This document shows, piece by piece, positions 1 through 5,868 of a DNA stretch of 9,544 nucleotides (the stretch's first letter is position 1; the number at the start of each line of letters is the position of its first letter). The notes under the pieces are model-generated. The model was given only the letters and a program-made list of their open reading frames with translations. It had not been told where the DNA came from and made no database searches. The DNA is from Granulosicoccaceae bacterium (GTDB lineage Bacteria; Pseudomonadota; Gammaproteobacteria; DAOVJZ01), in contig DAOVJZ010000043.1 in assembly GCA_030632035.1 (NCBI GenBank), forward strand, positions 1 through 9,544. Reading direction: 5' to 3'. The translations under genes were made by a program, and so were the position numbers.

Positions 1-13
1 AGGGGTATATAGT

Positions 14-19
14 TATAAT
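14..19 (+). promoter_or_regulatory. Possible -10 promoter element
   Basis: The hexamer TATAAT is a perfect match to the sigma-70 -10 consensus and lies 45 bases before the first likely start codon at 65. The matching -35 element would fall before the first base of the window, so the promoter cannot be confirmed. If it is real, transcription starts near position 26 and leaves a leader of about 40 bases. Confidence 0.35.
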
Positions 20-64
20 GGAAGCATTAAAACATCGGGATAAAATAAGAAATTGGGGCACAAT

Positions 65-1234
65 ATGAATATGACAACAAATGAAACCGCTACGCTGGAA
101 CTTACCTCGGAAGACCTTGATAAGTTCAGACAACTCGCAACGAGTCAGGACTATAAACAGGGTAGCCAGATATTCGAGGAAGGTGACAACGCCGATTATT
201 TCTATTTCATCGAAACAGGTCGGATTTCCATATTCATACAAAAATTTTCTCACCAGGAAGAGGTCAGCCAACTTGAGGCTGGCGAATATTTCGGTGAAAT
301 GGCCTTCTTCAGCGGTGACAAACGCTCTGCATCAGCGGCGACCCTTACCGACACTACATTACTCAGTGTTGATAAGGATTCCTTCCTGAAACTTCTCAAT
401 AATGACAAAGAGCTGGCCAACAAAATCAACGGCATTGTGAACAAACGCAATGAAGAACTTACCCTTAAGGAAAATCTACTCGATAGCATGTGCGTCAAAA
501 GTAGCAACATGCACATCGGTATAAAAGGTGATCCTTCTTTGCGCGAATCAGCGTTTACAAGAGATCGTTATGAAAGTGACGTAGACAAGATTATACATGC
601 CCTGCAACCCCATCTCTACGACATATTAATGAACCGTTGTGCCTACGAATTGGTCATTCACTTTAACAGCGGAGAAATTCATACCAGATCGATCTTCAAC
701 CCGATGGTTGATGAGATCCATCCTGCAAACAAACTGGCCAACAAAGCATATATAGAACGACATTTTCCACTGTTAGACTACCAACAGAAGATGGATATGG
801 TAAGACAACTCTATGCCTTTATTGCAAATGGTACCAACACTTCCGATATGTCGCAGGTACACAAGGAAGCATTGCATTCACGTCAAACTGCCTGGGCTCC
901 TATGGAGCCGGCCGAAATCCCCAATATCATCTCCAGACTACCCATGCTAAGAAAAATGCAGAACTTCTATCTGCGTAATATTACTATCAGTACAATTGAA
1001 GATGCCGTACGTATGCAGTTCAATTGTGATGGAGCGCATATCCTCAGTTCTGATCGTTATCAAGACTTCCTGGAAACTAACATACCAGAGGAGGATGATG
1101 GTGATGAACCCTTTGTCGAGCGTAGAAAGAACCATCGCAGAACGGCAAGCGAAAATACCGCTATTGATCGCAGGAGTCCTCCCGGACGTCGCCAGGAAGA
1201 TTGGGACAGGCTTACTATCGCACTGAAACAGTAG
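65..1234 (+). CDS. Cyclic-nucleotide-binding domain protein with arginine-rich tail
   Basis: This is a predicted soluble regulatory protein of 389 residues. Residues about 15-125 form a cNMP-binding (CAP/PKA-type) beta-roll, with the phosphate-binding cassette FGEMAFF (76-82; Glu78) followed by RSAS (87-90; Arg87). Both residues that normally hold the nucleotide are therefore present. No helix-turn-helix DNA-binding domain follows, so it is not an ordinary Crp/Fnr regulator. Residues about 165-345 form an unrecognised, probably alpha/beta region. The tail (350-381) is acidic and then arginine-rich, with VERRKNHRR, DRR and GRR. The ATG at 65 was chosen because GGGG at 55-58 sits six bases before it; a TTG at 53 and an ATG at 71 are alternatives. 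The next plus-strand gene, the phosphatase at 1876, may act in the same pathway. The ligand is unknown. Confidence 0.85.
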   Translation: MNMTTNETATLELTSEDLDKFRQLATSQDYKQGSQIFEEGDNADYFYFIETGRISIFIQKFSHQEEVSQLEAGEYFGEMAFFSGDKRSASAATLTDTTLLSVDKDSFLKLLNNDKELANKINGIVNKRNEELTLKENLLDSMCVKSSNMHIGIKGDPSLRESAFTRDRYESDVDKIIHALQPHLYDILMNRCAYELVIHFNSGEIHTRSIFNPMVDEIHPANKLANKAYIERHFPLLDYQQKMDMVRQLYAFIANGTNTSDMSQVHKEALHSRQTAWAPMEPAEIPNIISRLPMLRKMQNFYLRNITISTIEDAVRMQFNCDGAHILSSDRYQDFLETNIPEEDDGDEPFVERRKNHRRTASENTAIDRRSPPGRRQEDWDRLTIALKQ

Positions 1235-1321
1235 TTAATATCCGACTAACAATCATAGATTGAATAGTGTTCACAGGAACAAGTGATCTGTTATCAACTG
1301 GATTTAACCACCCTGCCCTAA

Positions 1322-1360
1322 TATCCTGAACAGGATAAAGGAAAAGGGAGTGTTATCCTG
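1322..1360. repeat. Three alternating inverted copies of TATCCTG
   Basis: TATCCTG at 1322-1328 is followed two bases later by its reverse complement CAGGATA at 1331-1337. TTATCCTG recurs at 1353-1360 and can pair perfectly over eight bases with CAGGATAA at 1331-1338. The middle copy can therefore form either of two mutually exclusive hairpins. The element lies between the convergent ends of the cNMP-binding gene (1234) and the small minus-strand gene (1376). No T-run follows, so it is not a classical intrinsic terminator, though it could mark transcript ends or protect 3' ends. Confidence 0.45.
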
Positions 1361-1375
1361 AAGTCTGATTATTGC

Positions 1376-1579
1376 TTATGACTTATTGTTGTCACTAAAT
1401 ACAGCCATGACAGCTTCAAGCTCCTTACGCAACAAGATACGCTCCTGTGTATCCAGGTTCGCGCACTCCGGCAATTCCTGACCTGCCTTTAATAATTCAA
1501 TATATCCATATACGGCACGACATCCATGCTCACACATGACTTCTACATAGTGATCAATTTTAACATTGCCTGTTGTCAT
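1376..1579 (-). CDS. Small cysteine-containing protein of unknown function
   Basis: This encodes 67 residues that I do not recognise as a named family. The protein is probably cytosolic: there is no signal peptide or membrane segment. It has a CEHGC motif (Cys16, His18, Cys20) and one more cysteine at 39, which could bind a metal or form a disulfide. A predicted helix (about 22-32) is followed by a charged helix (about 43-60, TQERILLRKELEAVMAVF). The composition and the balanced Cys/charge pattern look protein-like rather than random. It is the only reading frame here, and it sits alone and convergent with the cNMP-binding gene. No good Shine-Dalgarno sequence precedes the ATG at 1579. An internal ATG at residue 15 would leave only 53 residues. 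Confidence 0.6.
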   Translation of the reverse strand: MTTGNVKIDHYVEVMCEHGCRAVYGYIELLKAGQELPECANLDTQERILLRKELEAVMAVFSDNNKS

Positions 1580-1597
1580 AGTAATTTAAAACTGAAT

Positions 1598-1626
1598 AAA
1601 TAGCCTATGTTGATAGCTAACCACAA
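1598..1626 (-). promoter_or_regulatory. Weak sigma-70-like promoter for the small gene
   Basis: On the minus strand TTGTGG (1626-1621) and CTATTT (1603-1598) are separated by 17 bases and lie just upstream of the start at 1579. Both hexamers are imperfect matches. The sequence is AT-rich, so chance matches are expected, and this is only a candidate. Confidence 0.2.
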
Positions 1627-1761
1627 ATATAACCAGCACTCTGCCATCATAATCAGATTAATAACAGAACTATCATAAGTAAATTAACAGAGACTGTTCA
1701 TACCTTTAAGCAAGCAAAAATTCTAAAACAATGGTCAAAAATACGCATATATACTCCATTA

Positions 1762-1825
1762 TTTAGCCTGGTTAATACGTGGCTAAACCATTCTTATCAG
1801 ATGTCCTGATCAATTTTTAAAATTG
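1762..1825. repeat. Three consecutive inverted repeats before the phosphatase gene
   Basis: Three dyads occur within 64 bases. TTTAGCC (1762-1768) pairs with GGCTAAA (1781-1787) across 12 bases. ATCAG (1796-1800) pairs with CTGAT (1806-1810) across five bases. Directly abutting is a perfect odd-centred palindrome CAATTTT-T-AAAATTG (1811-1825). They end 50 bases before the start codon at 1876. They could be operator sites or a structured leader. Nothing in the sequence says which protein would bind. The rest of the 1580-1875 spacer is AT-rich and shows no other gene. Confidence 0.45.
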
Positions 1826-1875
1826 GTTCTTCTGGTATGGCATGATAGTGACAAGAACAATACAATAAAAACACT

Positions 1876-3645
1876 ATGTCCAGAGTTCCTCCTGACAAAG
1901 ACCGTAGAAATCCCGACCGTTTCGATCGCCGGCAATCAGTTCCTGTTGCCGGACATCTGGAATTACTGTCGAAGATGAGTGGCAATCTTGCCATTACACT
2001 CAATATTGACGAGACCATTAAAAAAACGCTGGAGCTGATTGTTCAGTTCGTTAAGGCCCAGGCTGGCTCCCTGTTTCTACTTGAAGACAATGCCTCCATA
2101 CTCACATGCAAGGCAAGCACTGGCTCAGTAGATTTACAGGGCATCACATTAAAGGCCGGCGAAGGCATTGTGGGGCAATGCGTGGCCAGCAATACCAGTC
2201 GCATGGTCTGGAATGTTGAGAAAGATCCAAATTTTTTCTCTTCCATTGATACAGCTACCGGTTTCAAAACCCGTTCTATCCTGTGTGCACCGATGGCAGT
2301 CAATGGTGTAGGAATTGGTGCAATTGAACTGGTTAACAAAGCCAGTGACGATGAACTTTTTTCCGATGTAGATCTTATGATGCTAAAGACACTGGCATCT
2401 GCCGCCGCACTGGCTATCAATAATGCCCACATGGTAAAAGATTTAATTGGTAAGGAACGTATCAGCCGCGAACTGGAAATGGCAAGTGAAATGCAACGCA
2501 GTCTATTACCAAAACATCGTCCTCTCCCCTTTCCTGTCTGTGGTGTTAATCTGCCAGCCTTTGAAATGTCCGGTGACTTCTACGACTTCTTCGAGTTAAA
2601 TGATGGCCGTATATATTTTTGTATCGGTGATGTGTCGGGCAAGGGCATGGATGCAGCTCTGCTAATGTCCAAGACAGCCAGCCTGTTTCGGTGTTTAGGC
2701 AAGACTGTCCATGAACCTGATGTGCTGTTGTCCACTATTAACTGTGAACTCTGCGAAACAACCATTCATGGCATGTTTGTATCCATGGCTTGCGGTATTC
2801 TCGACCCTGCCACATACGATGTATATTTGGCTAATGCTGGACATGAACCACCACAGATTTATTGTCAGGATGGAACATTTTTATTATTAGAGGCAAGCGT
2901 TCCCCCGCTTGGCATCATACCTCTTGAGCATGGGGAAAAAGGTATAACCTGTGAGACGTTTAATATAAAGGGGCGCACGCTTTATATCTTCACCGATGGT
3001 GTAACCGAAGGCAAACTGGAAAATGGCAATCGCCTGCAAGTATCAGGCTTTCAATCCATGATACGTAAACACGCGAACCGACCTGCCATGGAACGGCTCG
3101 ATACAGTAGTCGCCATCCTCAGGGATACTGGACACAAACGCCATGACGACATCACCCTCATTGCTATCGATGGGACATGTGATGATCTGGATAAAGAAAC
3201 AGAAGAACATCATGACTCAATGATCGTACGGCATACGTTCCATACACACATTGATGCACTTGATGAGGTACGTCATGTCGTGGATCAAGCATGTAAAAGC
3301 TGCGGATGTAATCAAGAACTAACCACGGACATTATTATTGCCATCGGAGAAGCATATCAGAGTGTGATACGACATACATCTCAGAGTATAGACAAGCACA
3401 TAATGACATTGAAAATATACCACAGAAATGATGTTCTTGAATTTTATTTACAAGATTCAACGCCCTCTATAGAGCAGTCTGAGTTTAAGATACCGCACCC
3501 GGATGAATTAAACGATGATGAATCGGAAACATTTCTCATTCATGATGCTATGGATGAAGTTAAATATTTTTCTGCACCATCAAATCATGGCAGTCTGTTT
3601 CATATGACAAAATATATTGGAAAAAACAATAGTGATGAAACATGA
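1876..3645 (+). CDS. GAF / PP2C-type (SpoIIE) phosphatase with HATPase-like C-terminus
   Basis: This 589-residue predicted soluble Ser/Thr phosphatase of the RsbU/SpoIIE type would dephosphorylate an anti-sigma-factor-antagonist-like partner. The N-terminal tail has an arginine-rich motif (DRR at 9-11, DRR at 17-19). A GAF sensor domain follows (about 45-185), then a short helical linker ending in ELEMASEMQRSLLP, typical of this family. The PP2C domain (about 225-432) carries the metal-binding and core motifs SGDFYD (232-237), GDVSGKG (251-257), NAGH (320-323), TDGVTE (373-378) and DDIT (424-427), so it should be active. The C-terminal domain (about 452-582) resembles RsbW-type HATPase anti-sigma kinases but lacks the usual ATP-binding residues. 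No Shine-Dalgarno is visible before the ATG at 1876, and no better start exists. No sigma factor or antagonist gene lies nearby. Confidence 0.92.
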   Translation: MSRVPPDKDRRNPDRFDRRQSVPVAGHLELLSKMSGNLAITLNIDETIKKTLELIVQFVKAQAGSLFLLEDNASILTCKASTGSVDLQGITLKAGEGIVGQCVASNTSRMVWNVEKDPNFFSSIDTATGFKTRSILCAPMAVNGVGIGAIELVNKASDDELFSDVDLMMLKTLASAAALAINNAHMVKDLIGKERISRELEMASEMQRSLLPKHRPLPFPVCGVNLPAFEMSGDFYDFFELNDGRIYFCIGDVSGKGMDAALLMSKTASLFRCLGKTVHEPDVLLSTINCELCETTIHGMFVSMACGILDPATYDVYLANAGHEPPQIYCQDGTFLLLEASVPPLGIIPLEHGEKGITCETFNIKGRTLYIFTDGVTEGKLENGNRLQVSGFQSMIRKHANRPAMERLDTVVAILRDTGHKRHDDITLIAIDGTCDDLDKETEEHHDSMIVRHTFHTHIDALDEVRHVVDQACKSCGCNQELTTDIIIAIGEAYQSVIRHTSQSIDKHIMTLKIYHRNDVLEFYLQDSTPSIEQSEFKIPHPDELNDDESETFLIHDAMDEVKYFSAPSNHGSLFHMTKYIGKNNSDET

Positions 3646-3716
3646 AGATACTTAAAATATATAATATCTGCCAGTGACATCATTATAAAAACAGTCACAA
3701 GAGATCTACGACAAAT

Positions 3717-3753
3717 AAAAAAAGCAGAGACTCATTGAACCTCTGATTTTTTT
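3717..3753. terminator. Bidirectional intrinsic terminator
   Basis: Seven A (3717-3723), then CAGAG (3725-3729), an 11-base loop, CTCTG (3741-3745) and seven T (3747-3753) form a short stem flanked by A and T tracts. It works as an A-tract/hairpin/U-tract signal when read from either side. It lies between the converging phosphatase gene (ends 3645) and the minus-strand PEP-CTERM gene (ends 3779), where a shared terminator is expected. The stem is short and only moderately GC-rich, and the base next to it (G3724 against A3746) is mispaired. Confidence 0.65.
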
Positions 3754-3778
3754 AACTTAAATACTATTAAATCGCTCG

Positions 3779-4483
3779 TTACTTTCTGACACGACGACCC
3801 AACAGACCCATACCCACCAGACCACTCAACATCAGAGGTAACGCTGCCGGAACCGGGGCTACCAAGACAGGGGCAGGGGCAGGAGTGATATCAATAATAA
3901 AGGCTAAGTCTAATAAGTCACCTTCACCATTCAGCGGATCAGCCCAGGCATCCGTGTAATTCTGGGCGGTGAAATAATGACCACCTGTGTATCCTGCCCG
4001 ACTCCCTACACTGCCATAATCTGAACCATTAGCAGCTTCAAGAACCCAAGCGTAGGTTGACCCATCATTAGTCAACGACAGATCAGTGAAGCTCACAGTA
4101 CACTCCCCATCTGTACAGGCTTCTCCCGTCAGCGCTAATACACCACTGTTGCCCAAGGGATCATTTTTCGGGAGTATATCTGTACCGGTATATTCCGTTT
4201 CAGTCAGTAAGACGGAAAACAATACATCAGTAGTATTGAAGGTGTTCATATCCGAGAGTTCAAATATCAAGTCAAGTTTTTCCACTAAACCACTAACTGG
4301 GGATATGAAACTTTGAGCGAAATATTTAGTACCATAACCGCCACCGAAAAACCCAAAACTGTCGTTGGCGTCAGCCGGCCAGTTATTTATTGTGGCTGCT
4401 TGTACCGAATATGTGGTAAAAAATACCAGCATACTGGTAACCACAAATACAAACCCTATGGTAAGACTTCTATAACTACTCAT
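3779..4483 (-). CDS. PEP-CTERM / VPLPA-type sorted surface protein
   Basis: This encodes 234 residues predicted to be exported and processed by an exosortase. A signal peptide with a hydrophobic core occupies about residues 7-29, with likely cleavage after VQA (27-29). The body (30-200) is rich in Gly, Asn, Thr and Asp with alternating hydrophobic residues, as in a beta-sandwich, and has one cysteine pair (123 and 128). The C-terminus has the full sorting tail: a proline-rich spacer (201-208), the VPVPAAL-like recognition motif (209-215), a hydrophobic helix and the basic end GRRVRK (229-234). On the minus strand AGGG lies a few bases before the ATG and a stronger AAGAGG slightly further off. 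It is the last gene of a minus-strand PEP-CTERM cluster, and its stop lies just before the shared terminator. The body's function is not recognisable. Confidence 0.85.
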   Translation of the reverse strand: MSSYRSLTIGFVFVVTSMLVFFTTYSVQAATINNWPADANDSFGFFGGGYGTKYFAQSFISPVSGLVEKLDLIFELSDMNTFNTTDVLFSVLLTETEYTGTDILPKNDPLGNSGVLALTGEACTDGECTVSFTDLSLTNDGSTYAWVLEAANGSDYGSVGSRAGYTGGHYFTAQNYTDAWADPLNGEGDLLDLAFIIDITPAPAPVLVAPVPAALPLMLSGLVGMGLLGRRVRK

Positions 4484-4608
4484 TACCCTAATGCCTCTTG
4501 ATTAATAGTACTTTGTTCTAATTACTGTTGTTATATTAATCCCTGTTTTTTTGTCTTTTTAGCGAATACCCTGAGCCATTGCTAGTAGAATATCCTCCTA
4601 TTTCCAAG

Positions 4609-4614
4609 ATTATA
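4609..4614 (-). promoter_or_regulatory. Possible -10 element for the downstream PEP-CTERM gene
   Basis: TATAAT occurs on the minus strand inside the palindrome ATTATATAAT (4609-4618), 126 bases before the start at 4483. No convincing -35 element is placed 16-18 bases upstream. The gene may instead be transcribed from the sigma-54 promoter at 5472-5487, since no terminator is visible in the 187-base gap between the two PEP-CTERM genes. Confidence 0.2.
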
Positions 4615-4670
4615 TAATACATCTTCTCTTCAATTATCTCAATCAATTACCTCACTAAAAAGTACTTGTT

Positions 4671-5029
4671 TTACATATACTTACTGCGTTTAGCCATGCC
4701 TATTAATCCAATCAAACCTGAGCCGAATAGCCAGACGGCAGCAGGAACGGGAACTGGAGCAACGCCTTCAGGTATTGTCACTGTTACAGAACTACAGTGC
4801 TGCCATCAGAAACACTGCCGCCAAATGAACCACCTGAAAATCCCCACCATGATCCAATAGCATCAGAATCGGTATAGCTTGCTTGCCCTGCATTGTTGCC
4901 ATAATTAAAACTGCCTATAAAAACATCCCCAGCAAGGGTGGTGCCATTAAATGAAAGACTAGCCGCGTTTAACTGCCCTGCGCCAAACGCTATTGAAATA
5001 CCCAAAAATAAACCACTAACTTTTTTCAT
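4671..5029 (-). pseudogene. Frameshifted small PEP-CTERM protein gene
   Basis: The first reading frame starts at ATG 5029, preceded by a good GGAG site seven bases away, and encodes a signal peptide (MKKVSGLFLGISIAFGAG, cleavage near LNA-A) and a Gly/Ser-rich body. It ends at a TAA at 4784-4786 after 81 residues. In the -1 frame, which is open from just after a TGA at 4806-4808 down to the TAA at 4671-4673, the sequence continues VTVTIPEG and then VAPVPVPAAVWLFGSGL and IGLIGMAKRSKYM, a textbook VPLPA/PEP-CTERM sorting tail. The parts together would make about 119 residues. A single-base deletion or a sequencing error within 4784-4808 explains this. At that length the body is short for the family, so an internal deletion is also possible. 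It lies one base after the stop of the activator fragment. Confidence 0.75.
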
Positions 5030-5030
5030 T

Positions 5031-5366
5031 CTATTTCTCCAAAAACATAGCTCTGGTAACCAGCTCTTTACCTGTACAGGTTTTTCCATATATAGCAGCA
5101 GCGATTTTTTGTATTATTTTGAGAACATCCTGAAATACCGGGGAAACTTTATGACTATCAATATACTCTTCACACAATGAAGAATCCGAACCTTTAATCA
5201 ATACAATACAGACTAAATTCTCCTGTATATGCAATTTAGCCAATGGATCAGCAATATCAATTATTCTGGTATCGGAATACCCGATACGGAAAAGTATCTG
5301 ACATACTTCGCTTGTCTGTTCTCCCTCAGAAGAAACTGTTAATAAATAAATTATTGGCAACTTCAT
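5031..5366 (-). pseudogene. Truncated sigma-54 activator (degenerate receiver plus start of AAA+ domain)
   Basis: This encodes 111 residues from the ATG at 5366, which has AGG five bases upstream; a start at 5387 would add seven. Residues 1-72 resemble a receiver-like domain such as that of FleQ/FlrA but lack the acidic pocket and phosphorylatable Asp. Residues about 75-106 match the beginning of a bacterial enhancer-binding AAA+ domain: SPVFQDVLKIIQKIA, then GKTCTGKELVTRA in place of the usual GESGTGKELVARA. About six to eight residues that normally lie between these two parts are missing. The reading frame stops five residues after the A of that match, so all later AAA+ motifs (GAFTGA, Walker B) and the DNA-binding helix-turn-helix are absent. 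It is probably a decayed regulator of the adjacent PEP-CTERM genes. A retained small protein cannot be excluded. Its last codons contain the ribosome binding site of the next gene. Confidence 0.65.
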
Positions 5367-5471
5367 AAAGGCCTGCTTTCTTAACATAAGATATTTTTCA
5401 GTAGCCCTAAAGCTTCTACCCCTGAAATTCTATTTTCTAATCTTATGGTTTTTATATTAATTTCTACTTAT

Positions 5472-5487
5472 TGCAATAATTGTGCCA
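5472..5487 (-). promoter_or_regulatory. Sigma-54 (RpoN) -24/-12 promoter
   Basis: Read on the minus strand this is TGGCAC, five bases (AATTA), then TTGCA, an exact match to the RpoN consensus TGGCAC-N5-TTGCA with the required GG-to-GC spacing. The predicted start of transcription is near 5461, about 75-95 bases before the activator fragment. It points into the activator-fragment/PEP-CTERM cluster, which fits the known dependence of many PEP-CTERM genes on sigma-54 with the PrsK/PrsR two-component system. Confidence 0.8.
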
Positions 5488-5553
5488 TAAAGCAAAAAGC
5501 ATATTAAAAACAAAGGTATAAAAATTTATAGTGTATTTTTTATACTGGCAATT

Positions 5554-5576
5554 TCGAAAAATGTAAAATTTTTCGA
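5554..5576. promoter_or_regulatory. Probable enhancer-binding (upstream activator) dyad
   Basis: TCGAAAAAT (5554-5562) and its exact reverse complement ATTTTTCGA (5568-5576) flank a five-base centre GTAAA. The site lies roughly 90-115 bases upstream of the predicted sigma-54 transcription start, the usual distance for a sigma-54 activator binding site. The intervening 65 bases are very AT-rich, which would favour DNA bending. An overlapping pattern TGT-N11-ACA (5562-5578) is an alternative reading. Haft and colleagues described a promoter-associated PEP-CTERM box, but I cannot recall its consensus well enough to claim a match. Confidence 0.5.
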
Positions 5577-5585
5577 CAGTAGTAT

Positions 5586-5639
5586 TTATCCTTTACAAGG
5601 ATGCCCTGGGTTTACAATCCTCGCCCTTCGAGCCAGCAC
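5586..5639 (-). pseudogene. Probable remnant of a REP-associated (Y1) transposase gene start
   Basis: Read on the minus strand from a GTG at 5639, the sequence encodes VLARRARIVNPGHP and then CKG before a stop at 5586-5588. The piece ARRARIVNPGHP closely resembles the N-terminus of REP-associated tyrosine transposases (TnpA_REP/RayT, IS200-like), which typically read RRARIV-PG-PHHVTQRG. The next conserved part (HHVTQRG) and the entire catalytic domain are missing. The open frame extends upstream to a stop at 5664-5666 without an ATG. It is short, so this is similarity by eye only. Confidence 0.4.
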
Positions 5640-5689
5640 TGCGTACTGTTGCTCTCGCTGAATTTAAACCAGATCCTCTTCACACTCCA

Positions 5690-5731
5690 AAAACAAGAAA
5701 AGCGAACTTTTCAGTTCACTTTTCTTGTTTT
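5690..5731. terminator. Long hairpin, likely bidirectional terminator
   Basis: AAAACAAGAAAAGCGAAC (5690-5707) pairs with GTTCACTTTTCTTGTTTT (5714-5731), 17 of 18 positions, around a six-base loop (TTTTCA). The single mismatch is C5703 against A5718, which becomes a G-U wobble in the minus-strand transcript. The A/T tracts at both ends supply a T-run in either direction. It is 138 bases past the stop of the minus-strand exporter gene and is its best candidate terminator. The arm is longer than in most terminators, so a small repeat or a small-RNA end are alternatives. Confidence 0.6.
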
Positions 5732-5868
5732 ATAGCGCTGCTGGGAGTCTCTACCAACTTAGTATCCCTAAGGGGCAGATTTACCAGAATCAATAAAGAT
5801 CAACTACTACCTACGTAAGTCACCTTCATCATACCCTCTCACATCAATATACCTGGCCTAAAATTCGA

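Larger units (their letters stand above)
5388..5868. other. 481-base gap with regulatory sites, transposase remnant and hairpin
   Basis: No intact gene is present. In order along the window it holds the sigma-54 promoter (5472-5487), an AT-rich inverted repeat TATAAAAA (5517-5524) with TTTTTATA (5537-5544), the upstream dyad (5554-5576), a probable transposase-gene remnant (5586-5639) and a long terminator-like hairpin (5690-5731). The stretch 5732-5868 holds only a small CCCT-A-AGGG dyad and no reading frame of note. Confidence 0.6.

Noticed and set aside
1268..1281. Small inverted repeat TGTTC-ACAG-GAACA
   Set aside because: Five-base arms in a convergent intergenic region are easily due to chance, and the site does not fit LexA or another operator I can name.
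1836..1852. Sigma-54-like promoter (TGGCATGATAGTGAC region) before the phosphatase gene
   Set aside because: There is no GC at the -12 position, so the match covers only the -24 half.
4564..4584. Sigma-54-like promoter on the minus strand before the second PEP-CTERM gene (GG...GC around TGGCTCAGGG)
   Set aside because: The GG-to-GC spacing is 12 bases instead of the required 10.
4784..4808. Programmed ribosomal frameshift in the split PEP-CTERM gene
   Set aside because: There is no slippery heptamer and no evident downstream stimulator in the interval, so an indel or sequencing error is simpler.
4666..4860. Plus-strand open frame of 64 residues
   Set aside because: It is antisense to the split PEP-CTERM gene, whose signal peptide and sorting tail are clear, and it has no protein-like features.
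4784..5089. A longer minus-strand frame starting at 5089 for the first PEP-CTERM piece
   Set aside because: The first 20 residues would overlap the activator fragment, and the signal peptide begins at the Met at 5029, which has a proper GGAG site. The 5029 start is better supported.
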